From a virus, in the IMG/VR virus record IMGVR_UViG_3300028573_000071, positions 1-20,349 of that record: DNA of 20,349 nucleotides; one strand, written 5' to 3'. The translations under genes and the position numbers were made by a program. This document shows positions 1 to 8,000 of the stretch, piece by piece. How positions within the stretch are numbered: the stretch's first letter is position 1; the number at the start of each line of letters is the position of its first letter. Below the pieces are notes generated by a model. That model saw only the letters and a program-made list of their open reading frames with translations, was not told where the DNA came from and searched no databases.

Positions 1-2
1 TT

Positions 3-36
3 TGCGCGCTAGCATCTCTGCTGGCGCGCATCCTTT
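3..36 (+). terminator. Terminator-like hairpin before the connector gene
   Basis: Arms TGCGCGCTAGC (3-13) and GCTGGCGCGCA (20-30) pair over 11 bp with one G-U wobble around a 6-nt loop, followed by TCCTTTTC. This resembles an intrinsic terminator, though the T-run is interrupted. It lies directly before the connector gene, and no promoter fits between it and that gene. It may therefore attenuate read-through from capsid genes or act as an mRNA processing or stability hairpin. The structure is seen; its role is inferred. Confidence 0.55.
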
Positions 37-52
37 TCTATACAGGTGATGA

Positions 53-898
53 ATGAAGGGTGATCTTGTTCTTCTGGATGACGTGAAGGCGTGGGTCTAC
101 AAGACCCCCGCTGGCGCTGGCGCAGGCGCCAATGACGCCCTCCTGAAAAGCATGATCACGCGGTTCTCGCAGCTTTGCGTGACCTACGTGAACCGCGTTC
201 CGTTTTATAAATCAACCGTCACCGAAACGCGCAACGGTTACGGTTCGCACAAGATGATACTGCGCGAATGGCCGGTGCTGTCTGTCACATCGGTCTACGT
301 GGACAACCAGCCTGTGTCGCCCGGCAGCAGCGTACCCGGCAGCGGATCGGGTTGGTCTGACGGCTACTATCTTGAAAGCTGGGACGGCACTGTGCCGGGC
401 AATCCGCAAGGCGTGACGCTCTACGGGTCGTGCTTCCCGCAAGGCGAGATGCGCACGCAGATCAGCTACGTCACCGGCTACACGGTGCTGAACGAACTTC
501 AGACCATCCCCGCAGCGAACGGTGTGGTCACGGTCACGACGCAGCCGACATGGGTCTACGATGAAGGTGTTACCTTCGCTGCGACTGGCGTTGCGCTGAC
601 ATTGGTGAACAGTGAGACACCGGCCAGCGGCCAGTACGCGCTTGGACCGGCTGGTGGCCAGTACATCTTCTCTGCTGCCGATGTCGGTCTGGGCGTGAAG
701 ATCAGCTACGACTTCGTGCCGGTCGATCTTCAGCAGGCGCTGATCGAATGGATCGCTGACCGCTACGCCTACATGACGCGTGTCGGCGTCAACTCGCAAA
801 CGGTCGGCGGGCAGATGACGACATCCTATTCGGTCAAGGCGGTGCCTGACTTCGTGAAGATGATACTGCAACAGTACCAGCGCGTGATCATGGTATGA
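53..898 (+). CDS. Head-tail connector (gp6/phiE125 gp8-like)
   Basis: Probable head-tail connector (adaptor) that docks on the portal ring and joins the DNA-filled head to the tail. The N-terminal half has the helical start and the 'REWPVLSVTSVYVD' segment typical of gp6/phiE125 gp8-like connectors. The C-terminus has the helical 'LQQALIEWIADRY' stretch usual in this family. At 281 aa it is longer than most members. The extra length is a beta-rich insertion at about residues 160-221, with a TWVYDEGV start and a QYIFSAADVG core, and this segment resembles one in the tail tube proteins downstream. The start has AGGTGA four bases upstream. Its stop overlaps the next start as ATGA. The family call rests on sequence pattern and on position as the first gene of the connector-neck-terminator-tube series. 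Confidence 0.8.
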   Translation: MKGDLVLLDDVKAWVYKTPAGAGAGANDALLKSMITRFSQLCVTYVNRVPFYKSTVTETRNGYGSHKMILREWPVLSVTSVYVDNQPVSPGSSVPGSGSGWSDGYYLESWDGTVPGNPQGVTLYGSCFPQGEMRTQISYVTGYTVLNELQTIPAANGVVTVTTQPTWVYDEGVTFAATGVALTLVNSETPASGQYALGPAGGQYIFSAADVGLGVKISYDFVPVDLQQALIEWIADRYAYMTRVGVNSQTVGGQMTTSYSVKAVPDFVKMILQQYQRVIMV

Positions 899-1404
899 GC
901 GACACGGAAATCACCGTGATCGTGGACTACCAGACCGCACTGGACACGATGACGAAGCGCGGCAAAGACCTTTACACCAAGGTTCGCAACGCGGTCATCC
1001 AGCAGCAACAGGCGCTGTATACGTTGATCCAGCAAAAGCTGGATGGTCAGGTGCTGAACGTTCGCACCGGCAAACTTCGCCGCAGCATTCAACGATCCAG
1101 TATCCTTGAAGGCTATGGAGTGATCGCAGGTTACGTCTATTCGGACAGTTCCGTCCGCTACGGCGCGATCCATGAGTTCGGCGGCACCATCCACCATCCC
1201 GGTGGCACCGCGTACTGGATCGACGCCAGCGGCATGATGCGCTTCGTCAGCAACGACATGGCGTCGCGCGTTCACTCTGGCGAATTCCCGCGCACACGGC
1301 CACACGACATTGTCATGCCGGAACGGTCCTTCATGCGATCCGCACTGCGCGAACGCGAAGCCGACATCCGCGCAGCACTCGCAGAAGCGGTGAAACCAGA
1401 ATGA
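895..1404 (+). CDS. HK97 gp10-like neck / minor tail protein
   Basis: Likely neck or head-closure protein of the HK97-gp10-like family. The 169-aa product has the family hallmark of an N-terminal helix followed by 'LNVRTGKLRRSI', a strand pair, and 'YGAIHEFGGTI' (VRTGxLRxSI ... YGxxHEFGG). It sits between the connector and the tail terminator-like gene, the usual place for this family. An insertion of about 20 residues after the HEFGG motif carries the 'HHPGGTAYWIDASG' segment seen in many members, and 'MPERSFMRSAL' is the expected C-terminal helix. It overlaps both neighbours by ATGA, so all three neck genes look translationally coupled. Confidence 0.85.
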   Translation: MSDTEITVIVDYQTALDTMTKRGKDLYTKVRNAVIQQQQALYTLIQQKLDGQVLNVRTGKLRRSIQRSSILEGYGVIAGYVYSDSSVRYGAIHEFGGTIHHPGGTAYWIDASGMMRFVSNDMASRVHSGEFPRTRPHDIVMPERSFMRSALREREADIRAALAEAVKPE

Positions 1405-1880
1405 GTTTTTACAGCAACCCTGAAACAGTGTTCGCCGCCTTGTGGGCGTTGGTGGCAGGCAACCCCGCCTTCGCCTACACATCGCGCCGCTGGCAGATAT
1501 GGACGGAACTGCGTCCTGATCAGCAGCCTGCGATCTTTCAGGTGCAGGTGCCGCAACGCACGATCCAATTCGACTACAGCAGCAAGTCGATGCCCATCGT
1601 CAGGTACATGGCGGAATGGATCATCTACAGCCGCACGGAAGACACGCAGCAGGGCATCCCGTCCACCAACATCAACAACCTTGTCGGTATCGCGACGGCA
1701 TTGCTGGAACCTGTGAACTTCGCGATGCAGGGGCCGGTCCAGAAGCCGCTGTTTGACGCGACTGGAAACCAGATCGCATACAACGTGAAGGTCACAGAGA
1801 TAAACATAGTTGAAGGCGTGGGTGGCGATAACGCCCAAAGCCTTGCCTACATCCCGCTTGAAATCACACGTCCAGTCTAA
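1401..1880 (+). CDS. Tail terminator / tail completion protein
   Basis: Probable tail terminator (gpU/gp17-like), which caps the finished tail tube and joins it to the neck. The 159-aa protein starts with a helix containing 'ETVFAALWALVAG', then alternating strands that include 'QPAIFQVQVPQRT', 'RYMAEWIIYSR' and a final 'LAYIPLEITRPV'. This is the alpha/beta layout of phage tail terminator proteins. No single catalytic or binding motif identifies it, so the call depends strongly on its place directly before the tail tube genes. It starts within the stop of the gp10-like gene (ATGA). Confidence 0.7.
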   Translation: MSFYSNPETVFAALWALVAGNPAFAYTSRRWQIWTELRPDQQPAIFQVQVPQRTIQFDYSSKSMPIVRYMAEWIIYSRTEDTQQGIPSTNINNLVGIATALLEPVNFAMQGPVQKPLFDATGNQIAYNVKVTEINIVEGVGGDNAQSLAYIPLEITRPV

Positions 1881-1892
1881 AAGGAGTTTGAA

Positions 1893-2639
1893 ATGCAACT
1901 TAACTTCGGTGTCGGCACTGCTGTCGCAAAGCGCACGGACGTGGCCAACAACAAGCCGGTCCTGCTGGGTGTCTTGCAGGATTTGGAAATCGACTTCAGC
2001 CAGTCGGTGAAAGAACTGATCGGCCAGTACAAGCTGCCGGTCGATGTGGCACCTGCTGCCTTGAAGATCACAGGCAAGGCGAAGTTCGCCCGCATGCAGA
2101 TCGACATGTTCAACGCACTGATGTTCGGAAACACGCTGACCGCTGCATCGGGCACCGATCTGATCGTCAACGAAGCGCACACGATGGCGGCGACGACATA
2201 TACTGTCGCATTCGGCGCGACGTTCATTGAAGATCAGGGTGTGTTCTACCAGAACACCGGCATTCAGCTTCAGCCTATCTCTGCTGCGCCGGGTCTTGGT
2301 CAGTATATTCCGGGCGCAGTCGGCGTCGGAACGTACACCGTCAGCGCGGGCGACAACACTGCTGCGTTGTACTTCAACTACACGCGCACCGTCACCACGC
2401 TGATCAGCATGGCTGGCGCCAATGCGCTGATGGGTTCGGGACCGCAGTTCGAACTGCTGGCGTCGAACACCTACACCGTTCAAGGCGTCGTGAAGACGAT
2501 GTACGTCAAGCTGAACGCTTGCCGCGCCACCAAGATGAACACGCCTTTCAAGAACACGGACTACACCATCGTGGACTTCGAATTTCAGGCGTTCATGGAC
2601 GCGTCGCTGAACTGGGGCACACTCGCGCTGTCTGAATAA
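1893..2639 (+). CDS. Major tail tube protein, copy 1
   Basis: Tail tube subunit that would stack as rings around the tape measure protein. The 248-aa sequence opens with MQLNFG and continues with 'LGVLQDLEIDFSQS', 'ELIGQYKLPVDVAP' and 'LKITGKAKFARMQ', a pattern of phage tail tube proteins. It ends in a 'TDYTIVDFEFQAF' strand. Residues about 104-164 form a beta module (TFIEDQGV ... QYIPG ... YTVSAGDN) resembling one in the connector. A good AAGGAG (1881-1886) stands six bases before the ATG. The next gene encodes a protein of the same length; ungapped alignment by eye gives 157 of 248 identical residues (63%). Which copy forms the tube cannot be told from sequence. Confidence 0.88.
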   Translation: MQLNFGVGTAVAKRTDVANNKPVLLGVLQDLEIDFSQSVKELIGQYKLPVDVAPAALKITGKAKFARMQIDMFNALMFGNTLTAASGTDLIVNEAHTMAATTYTVAFGATFIEDQGVFYQNTGIQLQPISAAPGLGQYIPGAVGVGTYTVSAGDNTAALYFNYTRTVTTLISMAGANALMGSGPQFELLASNTYTVQGVVKTMYVKLNACRATKMNTPFKNTDYTIVDFEFQAFMDASLNWGTLALSE

Positions 2640-2669
2640 GCTGGCGATCAACTAAACGGAGATAATTCA

Positions 2670-3416
2670 ATGCAACTCAATTTCGGTTCAGGCAACGCAA
2701 TCGCCAAGCGCACAGACGTTCTGTACAATCGTCCTGTCGTCCTTGGCGTCTTGCAGGATATTGAAATCGACTTCAGCCAGTCGATCAAGGAACTGATCGG
2801 CCAGTACAAGATGCCGGTGGACATCGCACCTGCCGAACTCAAGATCACCGGCAAAGCGAAGTACGCCCGCATTCAGGCTGACGGGTTCAATGCGCTGCTG
2901 CTGGGCATGACGGAGACTGTCAACGCAGGTTCGACAATCTCAGTGGCCGAAGCGCACACACCTGCGGCGGGCACGGCGACGATGGCCAACACCGCGACGT
3001 TCGTTGAAGACCTTGGTGTCTATTACGTCAGCACCGGGCTTCAGCTTCAGCCTGCTGCGTCGGCCTCTGGCGCTGGCATCTATGTCGCGCCTGCGGCTGG
3101 TTCCGGCGTCTACACCCACAACGCCGCCGACAACACCATACCGTTGCTCTACACCTACAGCTACACCGTCTCGACGCTGCTGAACGTCGCTGGCACATCG
3201 GCGCTGATGGGTACAGGTCCGCAGTTCCAGTTGATCCTTGAACAGAACTACACCGTTCAGGGAACGACCAAGACGTTGTTCATGAAGTTTAACGCATGTC
3301 GCGCGACCAAGATGAACATGCCGATGAAGAACACGGACTACACCATCAACGACTTTGAGTTCCAAGCGTTCGCGGACGGTTCGAACAACTGGGGCAGCAT
3401 CGTGACATCGGAGTAA
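2670..3416 (+). CDS. Tail tube protein, copy 2 (paralogue)
   Basis: Second tail tube protein, 248 aa, aligning without gaps to the gene just upstream at about 63% identity. The N-terminal 70 residues and the last 45 (RATKMN, KNTDYTI, DFEFQAF) are nearly the same in both. Residues 81-190 diverge most. The start has CGGAG (2657-2661) eight bases upstream, so it is translated independently. Neither copy shows a frameshift, missing motif or internal stop, so both look functional. Possible roles are mixed tube rings, a distinct segment near one tail end, or dosage. Copy 2 has the more divergent middle beta module (TFVEDLGV ... AADNT). Confidence 0.88.
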   Translation: MQLNFGSGNAIAKRTDVLYNRPVVLGVLQDIEIDFSQSIKELIGQYKMPVDIAPAELKITGKAKYARIQADGFNALLLGMTETVNAGSTISVAEAHTPAAGTATMANTATFVEDLGVYYVSTGLQLQPAASASGAGIYVAPAAGSGVYTHNAADNTIPLLYTYSYTVSTLLNVAGTSALMGTGPQFQLILEQNYTVQGTTKTLFMKFNACRATKMNMPMKNTDYTINDFEFQAFADGSNNWGSIVTSE

Positions 3417-3421
3417 GTTGA

Positions 3422-3610
3422 ATGAAACGCATGCGGGGCAAGCAAGGCTTCGCCGTTCAAAATTCGGTCTACGCACCGGATGAGAACGGCGAAGTCCTCG
3501 TATCTGACCATCACGTCGAAACAGCGAAGGCACACGGATATGCCGAAGTCGAACCCGCTTCACCCGTTGATGCAGGACCGGCTGAAGCCGAACCGGAAGC
3601 TTCTGATTGA
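3422..3610 (+). CDS. Small acidic-tailed tail-region protein
   Basis: Hypothetical protein of 62 aa. It reads MKRMRGKQGFAV, then 'VYAPDENGEVLVSDHHVE' and 'AKAHGYAEVE', followed by an Ala/Pro/Glu-rich tail. Small proteins with a similar G-F-x-V, Y-x-P-D-x-x-G-x-V and HGF/Y pattern occur among phage structural genes, but I know of no function. GGAG lies about seven bases before the ATG, and the gene begins just after the second tube gene's stop. Its 3' end overlaps the following chaperone frame by at least 41 bp. A +1 shift at the terminal GAT-TGA would fuse it to that gene. Confidence 0.65.
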   Translation: MKRMRGKQGFAVQNSVYAPDENGEVLVSDHHVETAKAHGYAEVEPASPVDAGPAEAEPEASD

Positions 3611-4169
3611 ATACCCATCAATCGTAGTTGCCGGGCTGGCGTGGCCCATTCCACCGTTTGCGCCGCGCCAGCTTCGCTTCATCCTTCCTGCCATGGACCG
3701 CCTGCAAGCCAACAGCTACGACGCGCTGGTGGACATCGTGTTCATGGCGCTGACGCGCGGACATCCTGACATCGACAAGGATGACTTCGAAGACTGGCCA
3801 GTCTCCACCACCGAACTGCGCGAAGCGGTTCCGGTCATCATGCGCCAGACCGGCCTGCGTGACGACAAGAAGAAACCCGGCCCGCTATCGGTCAAACCTG
3901 AGTGGCCGGACTGGGACGCGGTGATCGCAGAGTTCTGCAACTTCCTGCCGGGCACCACGCCTGACTACTGGGAAGACGCGCTGACGGTCGCGCGCATGAA
4001 CGCCCAGTACGCAGCATGGAAGAAGTACCCGCCGCTGCCAGTCGTGGCTGCTGGCTATCTGAAATATAAACCTGACGCAGAAGTTCAGGACGACATCGAA
4101 CCGATGGACGCCAGCACCGTTGACCGGCTGCTGAACATGTTCCCTGAAGGCGATATAAAAATAAACTGA
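3570..4169 (+). CDS. Tail assembly chaperone, long form
   Basis: Putative tail assembly chaperone, the role played by the lambda G/GT proteins, which keeps the tape measure soluble and recruits tube subunits. Residues about 15-100 match the short protein downstream: 'IVVAGLAWPIPPFAPRQ', 'DIVFMALTRGHPDID' and 'DDFEDWPV' against TITIGDQDWPLPKLGPKQ, EIVFTALTRGSPDLT and EEFDDLPL. After that comes a further 100 residues with 'LPGTTPDYWEDALTVARMN', absent from the short form. The start is uncertain. ATG 3570 gives 199 aa with a 41-bp overlap and matches the paralogue's start. ATG 3540 or 3480 would overlap the 62-aa gene further. No strong SD precedes any of them, so coupling or a +1 frameshift is possible. 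Confidence 0.7.
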   Translation: MQDRLKPNRKLLIEYPSIVVAGLAWPIPPFAPRQLRFILPAMDRLQANSYDALVDIVFMALTRGHPDIDKDDFEDWPVSTTELREAVPVIMRQTGLRDDKKKPGPLSVKPEWPDWDAVIAEFCNFLPGTTPDYWEDALTVARMNAQYAAWKKYPPLPVVAAGYLKYKPDAEVQDDIEPMDASTVDRLLNMFPEGDIKIN

Positions 4170-4180
4170 AGGAGAAGAAG

Positions 4181-4564
4181 ATGAGCGTTGCGCATTCGAA
4201 GCCTGCTGACGCGGGCACGACTACGATCACCATTGGCGATCAAGACTGGCCGCTGCCGAAGCTTGGTCCCAAGCAGAACCGCATAATCGTTCCGAAACTG
4301 ACAGTCATCCTACCCCACATCCTCGCCAGCGCGAAGGTTGAAGGCGGCAGCATGGACAAGCTCGCGTCGTACCTGTCACAGGACCACTACGACACGATGC
4401 TGGAAATCGTCTTCACCGCGCTGACACGCGGATCGCCCGATCTTACGCGCGAAGAATTTGACGATCTTCCGCTTGGAACATTGGAGATGATCAACGCGCT
4501 GACGCCGATTGCACGTGCGGCTGGGTTGCTTGATACCCCTGTGATCGTTGCCAAGAAGGACTGA
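4181..4564 (+). CDS. Tail assembly chaperone, short form
   Basis: Short paralogue (127 aa) of the preceding chaperone domain. It has 'TITIGDQDWPLPKLGPKQ', 'YDTMLEIVFTALTRGSPD' and 'EEFDDLPLGTLEMINALTP', then ends soon after 'ARAAGLL'. It lacks the C-terminal extension of its neighbour, and between the two shared blocks it has about 20 extra residues. It has its own strong AAGGAG (4169-4174) six bases before the ATG. The stop is followed within six bases by the tape measure start, and I see no overlapping reading frame that could serve as a frameshifted T-like extension. It therefore looks like the G-equivalent encoded by a separate gene. Confidence 0.72.
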   Translation: MSVAHSKPADAGTTTITIGDQDWPLPKLGPKQNRIIVPKLTVILPHILASAKVEGGSMDKLASYLSQDHYDTMLEIVFTALTRGSPDLTREEFDDLPLGTLEMINALTPIARAAGLLDTPVIVAKKD

Positions 4565-4569
4565 CGTGA

Positions 4570-7377
4570 ATGGCCGATGGCGACATCAACGTCCAGATCA
4601 CTGCGACCATCACCGATCTGCTGGACAAGATGCAGCAGGCGCAGAATGCTATTCGGCAAGCCGCCGATGGCATGAAAGACGGCATGAGCGATGCCGGGGA
4701 CGCCGCCAAGGGTCTTGGTGACGAACTCAGCAAAGCGTTCATGGTTGCTGAAATCACTATCGCCTACGAAGCGATCAAGCAAGTCACCGAAGCGATCTAC
4801 GGCTTCGCTTCGGCAATGGCCGACCTTGGAGACAAGGCCGGTATTATGTCCAAAGAACTGGGCATGTCCGTCGAAGAAGTCACGGCGTTCGCATACGCCG
4901 CTGGCTTGGTGGATGTAAGCGGCGAAGGTGCCGCGCGCATGCTGGAACGTCTTGAACGCAACATGACGGCTGCCCAGTCAGGCACCGGCATGCAGGCGGC
5001 AGCGTTCCGTTCGCTCGGCATCACCACGGACGAACTGAAGAACAAGTACACGTCGCTGGACAGCTTGCTGCCTGTGATCGCAGACAAGTTCGCTGCGACC
5101 GCAGATGGTCCTGCCAAGACCGCCATCGCCATATCACTGTTCGGTCGCGCTGGCGCGGACATGATACCGATACTGGATCAGGGCGCTGCTGGTCTTGATC
5201 AGTTGAAACAGCACGCCACCGATCTGGGCGTGGTACTGGATGGGCCGACCGCCGCCGCGATGACGGAAGTCCACGACAAGCTGTATGACATCGGTCAGGC
5301 CATCGAAGGCGGTGCGATCACTGCCTTTATGAAGATGAAACCAACCATCGTCGCGCTGATCGATGACTTCACGGCGTTCGTGCAGCAGGTGAAGGCGACA
5401 GTCACCAGCACCGAAGCTGTCGAACAGGTGTGGAACCCGCTGATCGCTATCGGCACCGCGCTGTGGAACGCAGTCACCACCGTGTGGACGGCACTTGAAA
5501 AAGTCGCCACATCGCTGGGCGTCACATCGACGGCCAGCAGCACGCTGTCCGGGGCGTTCGAACTTCTTCTGGATGTCCTGAAGCTGGTCGCCACTGCCAT
5601 CGATGCGACCGCTGCATGGATCGGCATTCTGGGCGATGACATCAAGACGTTCGTAGATGAAAGCGAAATCCTGATCCACGCACTGGGGCAGGCGTTCATC
5701 GATGTCGCGTCGCTGGACATGTCGAAAGCCGCCGCCGACTGGGACGACGCGCTTCAGAAGATCGAAGACAGCGAAAAGACCCACGCTGCAAATGTGCTGG
5801 CTATTGAAACCAAGCTGCACAATGACGTGAAGGCGATGCGTGACAGCACGGACATCCCGTCTGTGACCATTACGCCGAAGGTGAAAGAACCCGACTTTAA
5901 GCCGCAGCTTGACGCACCTGTCACGGAGAAGAAGAACAGCGCCGCGCAGAAGGCTGCCGAAGAACTGGCGACCATCGAAGAAAAGGCTGCCGCCGAACGC
6001 ATCAAGCGCGAACAGCAGACCGATGACACGCTGCTGAAGCTGGGTCTTGAAACGTATCAAGACTACGAAAACAACACGATCAAGCATGAAAACGAACTCT
6101 ACAACATCCAGATGCAGGCCATCGACCGCAAGGAAAAAGCGGACGCTGGCGACAAGGCGAAGCTTGCACAGGATGAAGCTGAACGCGAAGTCCTGACACA
6201 GCAGCATCTGGCGCGTCTTGAGAAGATCACCGATGACGCGATGGTTCACGCGCAGAAGGTGCGTGACGAAGATTTGAAATCCTTCATCAACGATCAGGAA
6301 GCCGAACTAAGCGCCGCGTTGAAGGGTATCGATGACGAATACAAGGCGCATGAAATCAGCGCCCAAGATCGTCGCGATATGGAAGTCGCGCTGACGCGCG
6401 ATATTGAAGCGCAGGTGCTTGCACGTTTCGACGCCGACCACGCCAGTCTTGTGAAGGGCACGGACGAATGGCGCAAAGCCATGACGGAACGCGAAGCCCT
6501 TGTCCGCAAGTTCAACGCCGATGTGATCAAGGCCGACACGGAACTGCGTCAGGAAGAACAGGCGCAGTGGACGACGCTGACGAACTCGATTGAAAATTCG
6601 TTCAAGTCGGCCATCGACGGCATGCTGTTCCAAGGCAAGACCTTCGCCCAAGGGATGCAGCAGATCGCCAGCGGCATCCTTCAGTCCTTTGTCGATCTTG
6701 GCATGAAGATGCTGACGGACTGGATCAAGACGCTTGCGCTGGAACTGTTGCACCACAACACGACGCAGGCTGCCAAGACCGCTTCGACCGTCGCTGCCAA
6801 CACCGCCCAGACAACTGCCGTCACTGCTGGGCAGGTCGCACAGACGACAGCCGTGGGCGCAGCGCAGGCCGCGCAGACCACGGCTGTCGCCACGGCACAG
6901 GTGGCGCAGGCCGCAGCGTTGATCGCTAGTTCGACGCTGGCCATGCAGGCCGCTGTCGCCTTGGCCGGTGCGAACGGCGTGGCGTCCTTTGCGCTGGCAC
7001 CGTGGCCCATCGATGTCGGTGCGCCAGAATTCGGCGCGTCCATGGCAGCCGCAGCGGGTGCGTTCGCCTTCGCTGGCGGCGCAGGCTTCGCGCAAGGTGC
7101 ATGGGACATTCCCGGCGACATGAACGCTCGCATCCACCAAGGCGAGATGATCCTGCCCAAACCGTTCGCTGAAGACTTCCGCAACAAGGCTTCGGCCAAT
7201 GGCGGGGGCGGGTCGCTGGGCGGCGGCGGTGACACCGTCCACGTTCACATCACGGCGATGGACGCCCAGTCTGTGCAGCGCCTGTTCGACAATAACAGCA
7301 GCGCGCTGGTGACGGCGTTCGCGAAAGCCAAGCGCAACAACCATGGTGCCTTCACCAAGATGGCGAACCCGACATGA
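4570..7377 (+). CDS. Tail tape measure protein
   Basis: Tape measure protein (935 aa), which sets tail length and is threaded inside the tube. Residues 80-240 contain the family segment 'MSKELGMSVEEVTAFAYAAG', 'LFGRAGADMIPIL' and 'LGVVLDGPTAAAMTEVHDKL'. Residues about 440-690 are rich in Glu, Lys and Ala and probably coiled coil. An Ala/Thr-rich hydrophobic part follows (about 735-845) with an 11-residue tandem repeat. The end carries the common 'FAQGAWDIPGDMNARIHQGE' motif. From the usual 0.15 nm per residue, the tail would be near 140 nm long (inference). AAGGA about nine bases upstream supports the start, and the stop overlaps the DUF2460 start as ATGA. Confidence 0.95.
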   Translation: MADGDINVQITATITDLLDKMQQAQNAIRQAADGMKDGMSDAGDAAKGLGDELSKAFMVAEITIAYEAIKQVTEAIYGFASAMADLGDKAGIMSKELGMSVEEVTAFAYAAGLVDVSGEGAARMLERLERNMTAAQSGTGMQAAAFRSLGITTDELKNKYTSLDSLLPVIADKFAATADGPAKTAIAISLFGRAGADMIPILDQGAAGLDQLKQHATDLGVVLDGPTAAAMTEVHDKLYDIGQAIEGGAITAFMKMKPTIVALIDDFTAFVQQVKATVTSTEAVEQVWNPLIAIGTALWNAVTTVWTALEKVATSLGVTSTASSTLSGAFELLLDVLKLVATAIDATAAWIGILGDDIKTFVDESEILIHALGQAFIDVASLDMSKAAADWDDALQKIEDSEKTHAANVLAIETKLHNDVKAMRDSTDIPSVTITPKVKEPDFKPQLDAPVTEKKNSAAQKAAEELATIEEKAAAERIKREQQTDDTLLKLGLETYQDYENNTIKHENELYNIQMQAIDRKEKADAGDKAKLAQDEAEREVLTQQHLARLEKITDDAMVHAQKVRDEDLKSFINDQEAELSAALKGIDDEYKAHEISAQDRRDMEVALTRDIEAQVLARFDADHASLVKGTDEWRKAMTEREALVRKFNADVIKADTELRQEEQAQWTTLTNSIENSFKSAIDGMLFQGKTFAQGMQQIASGILQSFVDLGMKMLTDWIKTLALELLHHNTTQAAKTASTVAANTAQTTAVTAGQVAQTTAVGAAQAAQTTAVATAQVAQAAALIASSTLAMQAAVALAGANGVASFALAPWPIDVGAPEFGASMAAAAGAFAFAGGAGFAQGAWDIPGDMNARIHQGEMILPKPFAEDFRNKASANGGGGSLGGGGDTVHVHITAMDAQSVQRLFDNNSSALVTAFAKAKRNNHGAFTKMANPT
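6805..6936 (+). repeat. 33-bp tandem repeat inside the tape measure gene
   Basis: Three consecutive 33-bp units (6805-6837, 6838-6870, 6871-6903) plus a degenerate fourth encode AQTTAVTAGQV, AQTTAVGAAQA, AQTTAVATAQV and AQAAALIASST. The 11-residue (hendecad) period suits a straight helical bundle within the tape measure. The units differ at synonymous positions, so the repeat is not a very recent slippage product. Confidence 0.85.
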
Positions 7378-8000
7378 GCGTATCCGTTCTTCCAGCGATG
7401 CCGATCTTGGCGTGGCCAGCTATTCGTTCACCGATCTGGAAGACGCGCGTGCAGACTTCTGTCAGCGGCAAGGAAGTGCGCATTGCTGACTGGTCGTATC
7501 CACGGTACAAATGGCAGCTTGCATTCAACGGTCTTCGTCAAGGTGGCATCGGCGCGTCCACGGAGTTCCAGCAGATGCTGGCGTTCTTCAACACGTTGCA
7601 AGGTGGCTGGGACAGCTTCTTGTACACGGACGTGGATGACAACAACGTCGCGAACCAGTTAATCGGAACAGGTGCCGGTGTCGTCACCACGTTCCAGTTG
7701 GTCAAGCTTTTCGGCGGGTACGCGGAACCCGTCACTGCGCCGAACCTGATCGGCGGCGGCACGAATTTCATCCTGAAGGTTGCTGGCGTCACAAAGGTGT
7801 ACGGCACCGACTACACGGTCAGCGACTGGTCATCATCGACACCGGGTGTCGTGACATTCACCGCAGCGCCGACCGGCGCGATCACGGTGACGTTCAACTA
7901 CTACTATCCGTGCCGCTTCGATGACGACACAATCGACTTCAGCAAATTCCTTTCTTACGTCTACGAACTCAAGAAGCTTTCCTTCACGAGTATAAAGTGA
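7374..8000 (+). CDS. DUF2460 distal tail protein
   Basis: DUF2460-family protein (208 aa), the first of the tail-tip series that in gene transfer agents and related phages forms the distal tail ring below the tape measure. Family marks are 'WKTRVQTSVSGKEVRI' and 'YPRYKWQLAFNGLR' near the N-terminus, 'FNTLQGGWDSFLYTD' in the middle, and the C-terminal 'NYYYPCRFDDDTIDFSKF' followed by a short strand. A glycine-rich beta part (about 95-180) includes 'TTFQLVKLFGGYAEPV' and 'GVVTFTAAPTGAITVTF'. It starts inside the tape measure stop (ATGA). Confidence 0.9.
   Translation: MSVSVLPAMPILAWPAIRSPIWKTRVQTSVSGKEVRIADWSYPRYKWQLAFNGLRQGGIGASTEFQQMLAFFNTLQGGWDSFLYTDVDDNNVANQLIGTGAGVVTTFQLVKLFGGYAEPVTAPNLIGGGTNFILKVAGVTKVYGTDYTVSDWSSSTPGVVTFTAAPTGAITVTFNYYYPCRFDDDTIDFSKFLSYVYELKKLSFTSIK

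Noticed and set aside
1272-2651. Long minus-strand open frame of 459 aa
   Set aside because: It runs antisense to the gp10-like, tail terminator and tail tube genes, all of which have family patterns, ribosome sites and coupled junctions. Its composition (rich in Arg, His, Val) is that of a codon-bias shadow.
5134-6249. Minus-strand open frame of 371 aa inside the tape measure gene
   Set aside because: Antisense to a clear tape measure coding region; no ribosome site, neighbours or recognisable domain.
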